Positions 1 through 8,796 of a DNA stretch of 64,000 nucleotides are shown here, piece after piece. The DNA lies in assembly GCF_900231835.1 (NCBI RefSeq), contig NZ_OCTN01000011.1:29901-93900 (forward strand), in the 5' to 3' direction. How positions within the stretch are numbered: the first letter of the stretch is position 1; the number at the start of each line of letters is the position of its first letter. Source of the DNA: Pontivivens marinum. GTDB lineage: Bacteria; Pseudomonadota; Alphaproteobacteria; Rhodobacterales; Rhodobacteraceae. The notes under the pieces were generated by a model. That model was given only the letters and a program-made list of their open reading frames with translations, did no database searches and was not told the origin of the DNA. A program made the position numbers and the translations under genes.

Positions 1-25
1 GGATGTCGATGTCGTTTTGTTCCAT
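1..25 (-). CDS. Possible 5' end of a leftward gene (partial)
   Basis: An ATG on the minus strand at 25 opens a frame MEQNDIDI that runs off the window. Only eight residues are visible and the ribosome site is weak, so no family can be named. The following 26-110 gap holds no gene. Confidence 0.25.
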
Positions 26-110
26 GTGGATTGCCGAAACCTTTAAATAACTTCAATTCGGTGTGCTATTCGGAAAGTCGAGTAGCAAAACAGCCAAGCG
101 TAAACTAGCC

Positions 111-881
111 CTAAACGGTTTGTATGACACAAGGAAGTTCAATGCGGTGCAGCCGTATGGCCGTCAATGGACCGCCGGAATAGGCGCCGGTATCCGCATT
201 AATACGCCAGCCTAACAATTCGGGCTCCTGGCAGGGCGTGTGCCCATGCACGATCACCCGATCAAGCGGGGCGTCATGGTGCAGAAAGGGGTCTCGTATC
301 CACAACAGCGCGCGTTCCTCCTGCATGTCCAGCGCGCGGGTCGGATCGACGCCTGCGTGACATAGGAAATGGGTCTGTGTGGTAAAGGCTAGCGGCAGGT
401 TGGTTATAAAATCAAGGTGCTCGTCAGGGATCATGGCCTGCACCATTTGCGCGGCATGCCGCGGGGCTGCCTGCATCTGATCTGTATATAATCCGTAGGA
501 GGCCAGTGTTTCGCGCCCGCCCACATCCAGCCACGGTGCCTGTAGATCAGGCGCATTCAGGAAATCTTCGAACATAACCTCGTGATTACCCTTGAGGTTA
601 TGGCGCATGATGCCATCAGGTGGCGGGGCGATAAGCCGGTCCAACACGCCCGCGCTGTCAGGCCCGCGATTGACGTAATCACCCAGCGTGACAATGCGAG
701 CGCTATCCTCGCCCCGCGCGTGGGCATCGGCGAGAATTGCGTCTTCTAACCGGCAAAACTGGTCGAGATTGCCGTGAATATCACCCACCGCATAAAGAGG
801 CCCCTCAGGAAGGGGCATCACGGGGGCATATATGCGTGCCTGTTTGGGGCGCCGTCCGAATAAGCGCGCGAGCGTGCTCAT
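111..881 (-). CDS. Metallophosphoesterase, PPP-type Ser/Thr phosphatase fold
   Basis: A 256-residue cytoplasmic protein carrying the calcineurin-like dinuclear metal motifs in order: GDIHG at about 33-37, GDYVNRG at about 67-73, GNHE near 97-100 and GHTP near 215. These residues bind two metal ions and hydrolyse phosphoester bonds; the substrate cannot be read from sequence and may be a phosphoprotein or a dinucleotide. The start overlaps the stop of the upstream O-antigen-ligase-like gene by 4 bases (ATGA), so the pair is translationally coupled. It is the last gene of a three-gene leftward operon at the edge of the polysaccharide locus. The family call is secure, the role is not. Confidence 0.88.
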   Translation of the reverse strand: MSTLARLFGRRPKQARIYAPVMPLPEGPLYAVGDIHGNLDQFCRLEDAILADAHARGEDSARIVTLGDYVNRGPDSAGVLDRLIAPPPDGIMRHNLKGNHEVMFEDFLNAPDLQAPWLDVGGRETLASYGLYTDQMQAAPRHAAQMVQAMIPDEHLDFITNLPLAFTTQTHFLCHAGVDPTRALDMQEERALLWIRDPFLHHDAPLDRVIVHGHTPCQEPELLGWRINADTGAYSGGPLTAIRLHRIELPCVIQTV

Positions 882-2380
882 GATCTGCGCCGACGTTTTC
901 GTCGTCGCGAATGTGTTTGCGCGGCTGGTATAGCGGGATCGCCTGCCGCTGCTGATTTCTCGGCTGCTTTGTGCGCGACCGGGGAGCTGGCCTTATGACC
1001 GCCAAGGGCCAGCGCGACCAAGGCCAAAAACAGCCAGACATTTGCCTGCATCTCGAGGCTGAAATCGACCAAGGAGTGAGTGGCACCTGTCGCGATCACC
1101 CCGGCGCCGATAGCCGGTAGAACGATGTCGCTATCACGCCGCAGCGCTGCAATTAAGCACGCGAAGAAGGCTGCTCCCACTAGTAGCAATGGAATTGAGC
1201 CGAATAATATACCGGTTTCCGACCAGTGGGCCAGATAAGTAGAGTGCGCGCGTGCCCAACTAAATTCCGGTGAGACTGGGGGGGCACGGAATGCGCGATA
1301 AACAACTTCGAAGCTATCGGCACCCCAGCCGACGACAGGGCGCTGTGCAATCATATCCAAAACCTGACGATAGACGGCCAGCCGGACATTTGCATCCTGT
1401 TCAACACCGCCGAGGCGATCAACCAGAGTGCCGCCATAGAGCCACGCTGACAAGCTTCCAACTATTATTAGGATCACTGGGACTAGCAAAAGTGTTCCCC
1501 GGCCCAACCCCAAGCGCCGAGCCAAAATCAGGGTTGTGGTAAGGCCAGTACCGATAAGACCAGCAAACACGCCCATCCGTGAATTCGTTTGGAGTATTGT
1601 TGCCAGCAAAACCAGACCGATCAGGATCATCAGGTAGATATGCATTGTGCTCGCATCGGTCAAACGCGTGGTGACGCTGCTGCTGTGCATGCTATTGCGA
1701 CGTGTCGCGCGGTCAGCGGCCAGCCCCAGACATGTAATCATGCCCATCGCAAGGAAAGTCGCGAATGAATTGCGGTTTACGAACGGTCCGGTTGCTGATC
1801 CCAGATAGGCCCATTTTTCGAAGAGCAGGATCGTATCGTCAAACTGGATCAGTGCCAGCAATCCGTAGAGCGCCCAGCCGACCACGATAAAGACGAGCAT
1901 CTGTGCGATGTATTTCGCGCGATCCCGATTACCTGCGATTTGTAGAACCAACATGAACACCATGCCGTAGCCAGCGACGCGCAGGGCGGCCACAGTGGTG
2001 GCGCCAGGGGTCAGGCTGAGCGTATTCGTCGTGATCACCAGCCCCGAGGGCAGCGCGGTTTCGAACCCGCCCAGCATCAGGCCCAGCGGCAATATTTGGA
2101 CGATCAACCATCCCAGATAGAGCCCGCCCAATATAATCGCGGGCTTCATCCAAGGTGTCGATATGCGAATGCGTTCACCGCGTAGCGCAAAGGAGCCGAA
2201 ATAGATCGCGCCGCCCAGCCCTGCGATCAGCGCGCCAAAGGCCCAGAACACGGGGCGGTTTGAGCCCAATGGCAGCGGAGAGAGTGCCAGTGCGATCAGA
2301 ATCGCCACCATCAGAAACGTTTGTGGACTGTTTTTAGTGCGAGGACGTGATCCGAGCGTAGATGTCGCCATTGTATTCAT
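878..2380 (-). CDS. O-antigen ligase/polymerase family membrane protein
   Basis: A 500-residue polytopic membrane protein with about ten to twelve hydrophobic segments. Two stretches are typical of the Wzy_C/WaaL family: NRNSFATF near residue 200, and the periplasmic-loop region around 330-365 with RLAVYRQVLDMI followed by VGWGADSFE. Members join or polymerise undecaprenyl-linked glycans on the periplasmic face. The C-terminus ends in a strongly basic RRRKRRRRS tail. It overlaps the gene on each side by 4 bases. A second Wzy-like protein is encoded at 12759-13943, so one may polymerise and the other ligate; sequence alone does not decide which. Confidence 0.85.
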   Translation of the reverse strand: MNTMATSTLGSRPRTKNSPQTFLMVAILIALALSPLPLGSNRPVFWAFGALIAGLGGAIYFGSFALRGERIRISTPWMKPAIILGGLYLGWLIVQILPLGLMLGGFETALPSGLVITTNTLSLTPGATTVAALRVAGYGMVFMLVLQIAGNRDRAKYIAQMLVFIVVGWALYGLLALIQFDDTILLFEKWAYLGSATGPFVNRNSFATFLAMGMITCLGLAADRATRRNSMHSSSVTTRLTDASTMHIYLMILIGLVLLATILQTNSRMGVFAGLIGTGLTTTLILARRLGLGRGTLLLVPVILIIVGSLSAWLYGGTLVDRLGGVEQDANVRLAVYRQVLDMIAQRPVVGWGADSFEVVYRAFRAPPVSPEFSWARAHSTYLAHWSETGILFGSIPLLLVGAAFFACLIAALRRDSDIVLPAIGAGVIATGATHSLVDFSLEMQANVWLFLALVALALGGHKASSPVAHKAAEKSAAAGDPAIPAAQTHSRRRKRRRRS

Positions 2381-3042
2381 CCCTGTAGGCCCTGCCCGAT
2401 ATTTCTGACATTTCTAAGGAACCTTCTCTGCTCCGCGGGCGTCAGGGTTTCAATGAGTCCTACGATCCGGTTGCGAAACTGCTCGTCTGACAGGTAGCGC
2501 TGCGCCAGGCGGCCGACGCCGCGGCGGCTTTGCGCCAGAACCAATAGATCTGCGTCCTGTCCTAGGGCCTGTTGTGTCTCTGTTTGTAAAACTTCGATCC
2601 GCTCATCCAGTCGCGCCCTGCGCAATGCGATCCACAGTTCGTATGGTGCTGTTTGGCGTGAATATTCAAGCGCGGTGAAGGCATCCGGGATATTTCCACG
2701 TTCGATTTCCAGAACCGCCTTAACCCACCATATAAAGCTGTCGCTTGGGGCGTGGGCAAGCGCATGGTCTGCCTGTGTTTCGCAATGTGTAAGAATCGCC
2801 TGCCGCTGCGCTTCATCCGCCTGCAAAATACCGACATCGCTGATCGTATCGATGCACAGGTCGAGTGCGCGTTTGTGCGAATCGGTTGAGAGCCCGACTC
2901 GCGGCCTGCCTGATTCCATCGCCTGCATGCGCGTGGACTGTGAATGACCCGCACCCAGTACCGCGCCAAGTTCACTCGTCAAAACCGGAATTGCAGCTAC
3001 AACGAGCAAAACGCCCGCTATAGCTGGATAAATAGATTTCAT
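2377..3042 (-). CDS. Membrane-anchored helical-repeat protein, unknown function
   Basis: A 221-residue protein with an N-terminal hydrophobic segment (about residues 5-25) and a helical, alanine/leucine-rich remainder that resembles degenerate TPR repeats (about 90-160). No catalytic motif is visible. It is the first gene of the leftward operon with the O-antigen-ligase-like gene (4-base overlap) and the phosphoesterase, which suggests a periplasmic accessory role in polymer assembly. The ATG at 3042 follows a gap of more than 200 bases, so the operon promoter should lie in 3043-3200. Confidence 0.6.
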   Translation of the reverse strand: MKSIYPAIAGVLLVVAAIPVLTSELGAVLGAGHSQSTRMQAMESGRPRVGLSTDSHKRALDLCIDTISDVGILQADEAQRQAILTHCETQADHALAHAPSDSFIWWVKAVLEIERGNIPDAFTALEYSRQTAPYELWIALRRARLDERIEVLQTETQQALGQDADLLVLAQSRRGVGRLAQRYLSDEQFRNRIVGLIETLTPAEQRRFLRNVRNIGQGLQG

Positions 3043-3259
3043 CGCTGCACGTACCCCCGGAGCATAGCTACCCTATCTGAAAAACGAGGGGAAGTTACGT
3101 TATTATCAATCCATTAGTTTCAGAGTGACGTCAGAAATCGTATTTTTTTGAGTCACTGCACGTAAGGTTCGAGATATCGGTTGAATTTTTGGTGCAGTGC
3201 GACGTAAACCCATGTATAACATCACATATCAAAGCCATTTCTTTTGTTTGGAGGCTATC

Positions 3260-3739
3260 ATGACCCTCACTTTCCGCGCTGCACTTGCAGCTATCGCGCT
3301 CGTGCTTGCGCCTTTGTCAGCCTCCGCTCAGGATGATGGACGTGCATTTGACGAGCAAATCGCTGATCAGATTAGTGCAGCATGTGGCTCGGACGCCGGG
3401 GCATGTGCCGCGATCCTCGCGCAAGTTCCTGCAAACAGCCCGCTGCATGAGCAGGCTATGACTGCTGCTGTTTCCAGCGGGATGTCCGATGCAGAAGTTG
3501 CGCAGGTCGCTTCGGCAACCAAGCTGTCCCCAGCACAGGCCCAGCGTGTTCAAACTGTTGCCACTGTACAGGGTCGCACATCCGTCGCTGTAACCACAGC
3601 TATTGCACAATCCGTTACCACACCGACATCGTCGACCACGACCACAGCTGGTGGTGGTGCAGGTACCACGACCGGCAACACCGGTTCGACTGCTGGTGAT
3701 GATGACGACGATGATGAAGATGAAGGCAGCGCTGCATAA
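3260..3739 (+). CDS. Secreted protein with Thr/Gly-rich, poly-Asp/Glu tail
   Basis: A 159-residue protein. An in-frame ATG exists at 3197, but the start at 3260 is preferred. GGAGG lies 6 bases upstream, and from there the protein opens with a clean signal peptide (MTLTFRAALAAIALVL, cleavage after ASA). The mature part has two cysteines near residues 42-48 and an alanine-rich helical core. It ends in a low-complexity Thr/Gly linker followed by DDDDDDEDE. I recognise no family. The acidic tail could bind divalent cations or basic partners. It stands alone, followed by a strong terminator, next to the polysaccharide genes. Confidence 0.7.
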   Translation: MTLTFRAALAAIALVLAPLSASAQDDGRAFDEQIADQISAACGSDAGACAAILAQVPANSPLHEQAMTAAVSSGMSDAEVAQVASATKLSPAQAQRVQTVATVQGRTSVAVTTAIAQSVTTPTSSTTTTAGGGAGTTTGNTGSTAGDDDDDDEDEGSAA

Positions 3740-3766
3740 GCGACAGCTTACATCGATACGATATTT

Positions 3767-3791
3767 AAAGGGGGTTTTTGCCCCCTTTTTT
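3767..3791. terminator. Bidirectional intrinsic terminator
   Basis: AAAGGGGG, a 6-base loop and CCCCCTTT, followed by T6 on the plus strand. It ends the secreted-protein gene at 3739. The reverse complement also ends in a T-containing arm and lies 48 bases past the epimerase stop, so it probably serves both convergent units. Confidence 0.85.
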
Positions 3792-3838
3792 CGTGCGCAA
3801 TATATAGAATTAGATGTGGGTCCTCGAAAAGCAGCGTT

Positions 3839-4867
3839 TCAGCCGTGGCGTTCGCGGTACCAGTCCACAAAATTAGCTACGCCCGTGCGCAGATCTGTCT
3901 GGGGCAGCGGTGCGTCGGTTAGTGCCTGATACAAATCGGTGCTAGCCCAAGTTGCAGGCACATCACCCTTTTGCATCGGCATTAATTTGCGCCCGGCCTT
4001 TTGGCCCATCGCAGCCTCAATCGCCTCAACGAAATCACCCAGTCGACTGGGCGCGCCATTGCCTATATTGACCACACGCCATGGTGCGGCTGGGCTGAGG
4101 CTGTCGGCGGGATCGGAGGTGAAGCCATCACGTTCATCGGCCTGTGGCGGCTGCACGTCGATCAGCGCGGTGATTCCCGCGACCAGATCTCCGACATAGG
4201 TGAAGTCGCGTGCCATATCTCCGCCATTATACAGCTCGATCGGTTGACCGGCCTGCATTGCATTGACGAATTTATACAGTGCCATATCCGGCCGACCCCA
4301 TGGGCCATATACGGTAAAGAATCGGAACAGCGTCGTGGGAATGCGCCACAGATGCGCATAGGAATGGGACATCGCCTCATTCGCCTTTTTCGTGGCGGCA
4401 TATAAGGTTAGCGGGTGGTCGGCTGCGTGGATCTCGGCGAAAGGCATTTCGGTATTCGCACCATAGGCAGAGGAGGTCGAGGCCATCATCAGATGCGCGG
4501 GTTCATGCATCCGCGCGATTTCCAGCACGTTGAAACCACCGACCAGATTTGCTTCCACATAGGCGCGGGGGGCCTCAAGGCTGTAGCGCACGCCCGCCTG
4601 CGCGGCGAGGTGCACAATCAGATCAGGGCGCGCGGCGTTGGCTGCCGCCTCCAGCGCGGGCATATCCTCCAGCATCGCCTCATGCGCCGTGAAGTTGGGG
4701 TGCTGCCCCAGTAAGGCATGGCGATCGCGTTTCAGGCTGACATCATAATAATCCGTCATGCCGTCATAGCCATGGACCACCCACCCCGCGTCGAGCAGGT
4801 GCTGCGCGAGGTGGAAGCCGATAAAGCCGGCGGTCCCTGTGATCAACGCATGACGGCGATCCTTCAT
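3839..4867 (-). CDS. UDP-glucuronate 4-epimerase-like SDR enzyme
   Basis: A 342-residue extended short-chain dehydrogenase. GTAGFIG at residues 11-17 binds NAD, a TSSAYG segment supplies the catalytic Ser/Thr, YAATK is the YxxxK pair, and [13 protein letters not shown] is the signature seen in UDP-glucuronate (UDP-galacturonate-forming) epimerases. The ATG at 4867 overlaps the upstream stop (ATGA), which fixes the start over a longer frame from 4930. Third gene after UDP-glucose dehydrogenase and an AlgK-like lipoprotein; its substrate would be the UDP-glucuronate made by the dehydrogenase. Activity on UDP-glucose is possible but less likely given the motif and context. Confidence 0.85.
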   Translation of the reverse strand: MKDRRHALITGTAGFIGFHLAQHLLDAGWVVHGYDGMTDYYDVSLKRDRHALLGQHPNFTAHEAMLEDMPALEAAANAARPDLIVHLAAQAGVRYSLEAPRAYVEANLVGGFNVLEIARMHEPAHLMMASTSSAYGANTEMPFAEIHAADHPLTLYAATKKANEAMSHSYAHLWRIPTTLFRFFTVYGPWGRPDMALYKFVNAMQAGQPIELYNGGDMARDFTYVGDLVAGITALIDVQPPQADERDGFTSDPADSLSPAAPWRVVNIGNGAPSRLGDFVEAIEAAMGQKAGRKLMPMQKGDVPATWASTDLYQALTDAPLPQTDLRTGVANFVDWYRERHG

Positions 4868-5928
4868 GTTTGACGTGCCGCCCGCGCAAGTGCGATGGAA
4901 AGGTCGCGACCCAATGGCTCTAACGTGCAATCACCCGGAACATTGTTGTCAGGGCACCACTGGGCCAGAGCCTGAAGCGTTAAGTTGTCGATTTCACCAG
5001 TTGGCGGGCCCTGATAAACCCCCTCGTCGCGGAGAACATGCTGTAGGGCGAGTGCATATTGTTCTGGATTGCGCTGTGCCAACTGGAACCATGCGCCCGT
5101 CACTCCGTTGAGCGCCAGTTCGTTTAGCAATGCCAGACCCTGATCGGGATCTGCATCAACGCCGCGCCCCACGAGAAGAGACAGGCCAACCTGCATACCT
5201 GAGAAATCGTCCCCCGCAGAATAGCCCTGTGTGAAATAGGTGTAAGCGCGTTCCACATCCCGCTCTACATCTGTTCCACGCAGATAGACGAGACCCAGCG
5301 CCCTATATGCGAGCGGGTCGTTCCCGACGGCCAATTCCTCATAGAGCGAAATCGCGCGCTGCGGATCATAGGATGGGTTGGTCGGCGTAAGAGCGGCAGC
5401 TGCAAGGTCGAGTTGCGCTGCGGTACTACCCTGTGCGATCAGGCGGCTCCGCGTTTGTGCGGCCTCGTCCGGGCGGTCTTGGCTGTCGAGAATATTGGCG
5501 AGCCTGCGGCCCGCAGCTAAATCACCAGCCTCAAGCGCCTCTGTGAGTACAGCAATCGCGGCATCGGGGCTGTATGTCGCACTCTCTTCAGTCGTATAGA
5601 GGCGCAACAGAATGCGCTGCGCCTGTTCATTCCCGTTCACACGCAGAATATCCAGATACGGGATCGCCTGCTGCGGATCGACCTCGATCCCGTTGAGACC
5701 ATTTAAGTATCCAAAAGCCAGATTGCTGGTTGCGCGGTCATCGCCCGTGAGAGACAGGCGTTCAAGCTGCCGTACGGCATAAGCTCGCCTGGCGGGGTTG
5801 GCACTATCGATTAATATCTTCCGAGCCTTAGGGAAGGTCAGGCTGGACTCGAGAGTGATATCGGGCGTGGCGCAGGCGCTCAGCGCAGCTAACACCAAAA
5901 ATGTCTTTGCAATATTAAGGATTTTCAT
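4864..5928 (-). CDS. AlgK-like Sel1/TPR outer-membrane lipoprotein
   Basis: A 354-residue lipoprotein. The ATG at 5928 has AAGGA about 6 bases upstream; a frame from 5943 is less likely. The signal peptide ends in a lipobox (LSAC, then ATPD). The body is a chain of Sel1-like repeats with motifs such as [12 protein letters not shown] and [13 protein letters not shown]. The end carries a peptidoglycan-binding-like segment ([15 protein letters not shown]) near 310-325. In alginate systems AlgK is the periplasmic TPR lipoprotein that supports the export complex. Here no Alg8/Alg44 synthase is present, so a scaffold role in a Wzx/Wzy system is inferred. It sits between ugd and the epimerase. Confidence 0.75.
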   Translation of the reverse strand: MKILNIAKTFLVLAALSACATPDITLESSLTFPKARKILIDSANPARRAYAVRQLERLSLTGDDRATSNLAFGYLNGLNGIEVDPQQAIPYLDILRVNGNEQAQRILLRLYTTEESATYSPDAAIAVLTEALEAGDLAAGRRLANILDSQDRPDEAAQTRSRLIAQGSTAAQLDLAAAALTPTNPSYDPQRAISLYEELAVGNDPLAYRALGLVYLRGTDVERDVERAYTYFTQGYSAGDDFSGMQVGLSLLVGRGVDADPDQGLALLNELALNGVTGAWFQLAQRNPEQYALALQHVLRDEGVYQGPPTGEIDNLTLQALAQWCPDNNVPGDCTLEPLGRDLSIALARAARQT

Positions 5929-5963
5929 GTTGATTCCTTGCATTTATAATTTTCGAATAGGGA

Positions 5964-7259
5964 TCATCCTACTGAAGTGTAGGTAAATCCTGAATTTTGC
6001 AGCTCATCTGGTCGATATATATTTCGGAGATCAGCAATTTTAGTACCACGCATGACGTGGCGCAGGCGTGTGAGGTCTAGCGCGCGAAATTCGTTCCATT
6101 CGGTTAGTAGGACAACGGCGTCGGCGCCCTCTGCGGCGGCATATGCATCATCGTGCCAACTGACCCCTGGCAGCATGTGCTCCCCCTCGCTTCGGCCCTG
6201 AGGATCGGTGACGCGGACCTCAGCCCCAGCGCCGACAAGGGCGGGAACGATGGTCAGGGAAGGTGCCTCACGCATGTCATCGGTATCAGGTTTGAAGGTC
6301 ACACCCAATATGGCCACCCGTTTTCCGGACGGTGTACCCAGCATATTGAATATCTTGTCGACCATACGCCGCTTTACCGCTTCGTTTACCTCAATCACGG
6401 TTTCTACGATGCGTTGTGGCACAGCATGTTCCTGACCGATACGGGCCAGTGCACGGGTATCTTTCGGAAAGCATGATCCGCCATAACCGGGGCCTGCATG
6501 TAGAAATTTCGGGCCAATGCGGCCATCCATCCCCATGCCCTTTGAAACCTGCTTAACGTCCGCGCCCACACGTTCACACAGGGCGGCGATTTCGTTGATG
6601 AAGCTGATCTTGGTCGCCAAGAACGCGTTGGCGGCATATTTGATCATCTCGGCTGAGGCCAAGTCGGTAAACATGATAGGCGCATCGCGCAGGCTGAGTG
6701 GCCGGTAGATGGTTTGCATGACATCGCGGGCGCGGGCGCTCTCAATCCCTACAACGACGCGGTCGGGGCGCATAAAGTCCTCGATCGCAGCCCCTTCACG
6801 CAAGAATTCAGGATTAGAGGCGACGTCGAAATCAGCATCCGGCGCGGTTTCGCGCAGTAGGGCGGCGACGGCTGCATTCGTCCCAACGGGCACCGTCGAT
6901 TTTGTCACAACGACTGTATAACCTGTCAGCGCGGCGGCGATTTCACGTGTCGCAGCCATCACAAAGGTTAGGTCGGCATGGCCGTCACCCCGCCGGGTTG
7001 GTGTCCCCACTGCGATAAAGACTGCATCGGCTGCTGCAACGGCTGCCGCGAGATCTGAAGTGAAGTCCAGGCGACCGGCCGCCACATTGCGCGCCATCAG
7101 GTCCTCAAGACCGGGTTCATATATCGGCACATCGCCAGCCTTTAGGCGATCAATCTTGGTCGTATCACGATCCACACAGGTCACATCATGGCCGAAATCA
7201 GAGAAGCATATTCCCGAGACCAAACCCACGTAACCCGTTCCGATCATTGCGATGCGCAT
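5964..7259 (-). CDS. ugd: UDP-glucose 6-dehydrogenase
   Basis: A 431-residue enzyme that oxidises UDP-glucose twice with NAD to give UDP-glucuronate. GTGYVG at residues 7-12 is the Rossmann motif. EFLREG near 158 and the catalytic cysteine in GGSCFPKD near 260 are both present, followed by a C-terminal UDP-binding domain (GVTFKPDTDDMREAPS). Length is normal for the family. GDP-mannose dehydrogenases share the fold, but the downstream UDP-glucuronate epimerase supports UDP-glucose as substrate. First gene of a three-gene leftward operon supplying uronic acids for the polysaccharide. Confidence 0.9.
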   Translation of the reverse strand: MRIAMIGTGYVGLVSGICFSDFGHDVTCVDRDTTKIDRLKAGDVPIYEPGLEDLMARNVAAGRLDFTSDLAAAVAAADAVFIAVGTPTRRGDGHADLTFVMAATREIAAALTGYTVVVTKSTVPVGTNAAVAALLRETAPDADFDVASNPEFLREGAAIEDFMRPDRVVVGIESARARDVMQTIYRPLSLRDAPIMFTDLASAEMIKYAANAFLATKISFINEIAALCERVGADVKQVSKGMGMDGRIGPKFLHAGPGYGGSCFPKDTRALARIGQEHAVPQRIVETVIEVNEAVKRRMVDKIFNMLGTPSGKRVAILGVTFKPDTDDMREAPSLTIVPALVGAGAEVRVTDPQGRSEGEHMLPGVSWHDDAYAAAEGADAVVLLTEWNEFRALDLTRLRHVMRGTKIADLRNIYRPDELQNSGFTYTSVG

Positions 7260-7429
7260 GTTACGTTTTCCCTGTGCCGTAAGTCGATTTGAGTATCGCC
7301 ACTCAGTCAGCGGAAGCCAAGAGTTAGTCTGCTATGCCAACCTGCGGCGTGTGTGGATATGCTATCGAAACGGCTTATTAACCTTTGGGGGGTATTGTCT
7401 ACCTGCTGGCTTAACGATTGTGTGAGTCA

Positions 7430-7441
7430 ATGGATATCCAT
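7430..7441. promoter_or_regulatory. Perfect 12-bp palindrome in the ugd/spike intergenic region
   Basis: ATGGATATCCAT lies 82 bases before the LamG-like gene in a 263-base gap that holds the promoters of two divergent units. It could be an operator. Downstream, a tiny frame of six codons (ATG at 7489, stop ending 7509) has a good GGAG site and may be a leader peptide. Nothing else is visible in 7260-7522. Confidence 0.3.
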
Positions 7442-7522
7442 CATGAGTTTAAGGGGCCCTCACGCCATCAAAATTCTTATGGAGAATCATGTTGAAGCCC
7501 CTGCAGTAGGAAATGCTTCAAT

Positions 7523-8296
7523 ATGCCAAACTTCTCAATGCAGCCTTACCCCTCAGCCGTCGCGATCACAGGGCGCGCATCTTGGACGCCGGCTGCGCTC
7601 GAATCCGATGTTGCCCTATGGCTAGACGCACGCAGTGTTACCTCCTCCCCCGGTGCACCTGTTTCTGTTTGGCCTGATCGTTCGGGGCACGGGCGGGATG
7701 TGTCCAGTCCACAGGGGGCGGTCGCACCCGTCGTTGGGTCCAAACTGCTTCAAGGCCACGATGCACTGCTCTTTGATGGCACTGAAATGACGGTGCCAAA
7801 TCTGGGCAATGACTTGCCGCTTTCTGCATTTTGGGTGGCATTTCCGCAGCCGCAAACCTCAAGCGTACCTTATCCGAGCTACTTCTATGTTGACGGGTCA
7901 GGATTGCGATCGGATGCGCGCAAACCAATGATGAACGGATTGCGCGATCAGCCCGGCCGCTGCACGTTATGGGTTGGTACTGTCGGGCATACTGTGAGCT
8001 TTGACCCCGATAGCCCGCATTTGGGCATGGTCAGAAGCGATCTGACGCATGGATATGCTGCTGGAGTAAATGGTGAGGCTCCCAATACCAAAACCCAATC
8101 TCCCGGGCTTGATCCATCCAGCGGAATGGGTGGGATCGGATCATCTTCAGGCACATGCGCGTGGGGCGAGTTTCTGGTGTTATCAGTGCGTACGGATGCG
8201 CAAACCACACAACGCATCGAGGGCTATCTGGCACACCGCTGGAATTTGCAATCGTTACTTCCGGTGGACCATCCGCATCGCGGCAAAGCCCCATAG
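7523..8296 (+). CDS. LamG/concanavalin-like putative spike or fibre protein
   Basis: A 257-residue protein without a signal peptide. The N-terminal part (ALWLDARSVTS, then VWPDRSGHGRDV, then LLFDGTEM) and the C-terminal IEGYLAHRWNLQSLLP with DHPHR are the edge motifs of LamG/jelly-roll carbohydrate-binding modules found on phage tail and head fibres and on some surface proteins. It is followed after 36 bases by a small spike-base-like gene, which points to a virion-type spike. An alternative start at codon 6 (7538) is possible. Its place between ugd and gmd, in the heart of a capsule locus, is notable because virion spikes bind capsule. Binding activity is inferred. Confidence 0.6.
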   Translation: MPNFSMQPYPSAVAITGRASWTPAALESDVALWLDARSVTSSPGAPVSVWPDRSGHGRDVSSPQGAVAPVVGSKLLQGHDALLFDGTEMTVPNLGNDLPLSAFWVAFPQPQTSSVPYPSYFYVDGSGLRSDARKPMMNGLRDQPGRCTLWVGTVGHTVSFDPDSPHLGMVRSDLTHGYAAGVNGEAPNTKTQSPGLDPSSGMGGIGSSSGTCAWGEFLVLSVRTDAQTTQRIEGYLAHRWNLQSLLPVDHPHRGKAP

Positions 8297-8332
8297 TCGA
8301 TTGTTTTCAATTCAAATATACAGGAAAAAATA

Positions 8333-8599
8333 ATGCATAATCCATTTACTTCAAGAAGTTCGACTATTTCTGGCCCGGGGACCGATTATCTGCCCGTGAC
8401 GCCAAGCGATACTAATGACCTGTCTGACATTGCGGTGTCCCTTTATGTTGAGAACGGTGGCGATGTAACATTCCACTCTATACGCGGAACGCAAAGGACT
8501 GTTGCGGTTGGTGATAATAGCTGGCTGCTATGCGGTGTCTCTCGTGTTTTTGAAACAGGTACGACGGCAACTGGCCTGCATGCCGTAGTGATTGGCTGA
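8333..8599 (+). CDS. Spike base protein-like (RcGTA rcc01079/GhsA type)
   Basis: An 88-residue protein with AGGA 8 bases before the ATG. The pattern NPF, then PGTDYLPVTPSD, DLSDIAVSLYV, GGDVTF, VSRVFETGTTATG and a short end fits, from memory of the family, the small head-spike base protein of the Rhodobacter capsulatus gene transfer agent (rcc01079) and related phage proteins. In that system base and fibre proteins form capsid spikes that attach to capsular polysaccharide. Here it follows a LamG-like gene. No other gene-transfer-agent structural genes are in the window, and in Rhodobacter these spike genes also lie outside the main cluster. A non-GTA prophage origin is possible. Confidence 0.65.
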   Translation: MHNPFTSRSSTISGPGTDYLPVTPSDTNDLSDIAVSLYVENGGDVTFHSIRGTQRTVAVGDNSWLLCGVSRVFETGTTATGLHAVVIG

Positions 8600-8626
8600 A
8601 CCTGAGCGCCAGTACCATTGAAAACC

Positions 8627-8660
8627 AGCGCTCCCGGAACGCTCGGGTGCGCTGAATTTT
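8627..8660 (+). terminator. Stem-loop with short T run after the spike module
   Basis: AGCGC-T-CCCG, a 7-base loop, CGGG-T-GCGCT, then GAATTTT. A stem of nine pairs with one T/T mismatch, 28 bases past the small gene. The T run is short, so termination may be partial. Confidence 0.5.
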
Positions 8661-8796
8661 CCACAGTGCCATTCGATCCGGCGTGTAACTGAACATTCCG
8701 ATTAGTAGATTTATGTTTGAGAGTGCGATTCACGACTTCCGTATCGAAATTTTTGCATTATTAAGATGTAATCGGCTTCCCAGAAGGAGAATTCAC

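Noticed and set aside
3697..3739. Asp/Glu codon run as a tandem repeat or CRISPR-like element
   Set aside because: It is the acidic tail of a real protein; no spaced repeats are present. No CRISPR array was seen anywhere.
8600..8696. Minus-strand frame with protein-like residues (YTPDRMALWKIQRTR)
   Set aside because: Too short, no start context, and it continues into the opposite strand of the spike-base gene. It may be a decayed gene end, but there is not enough to call.
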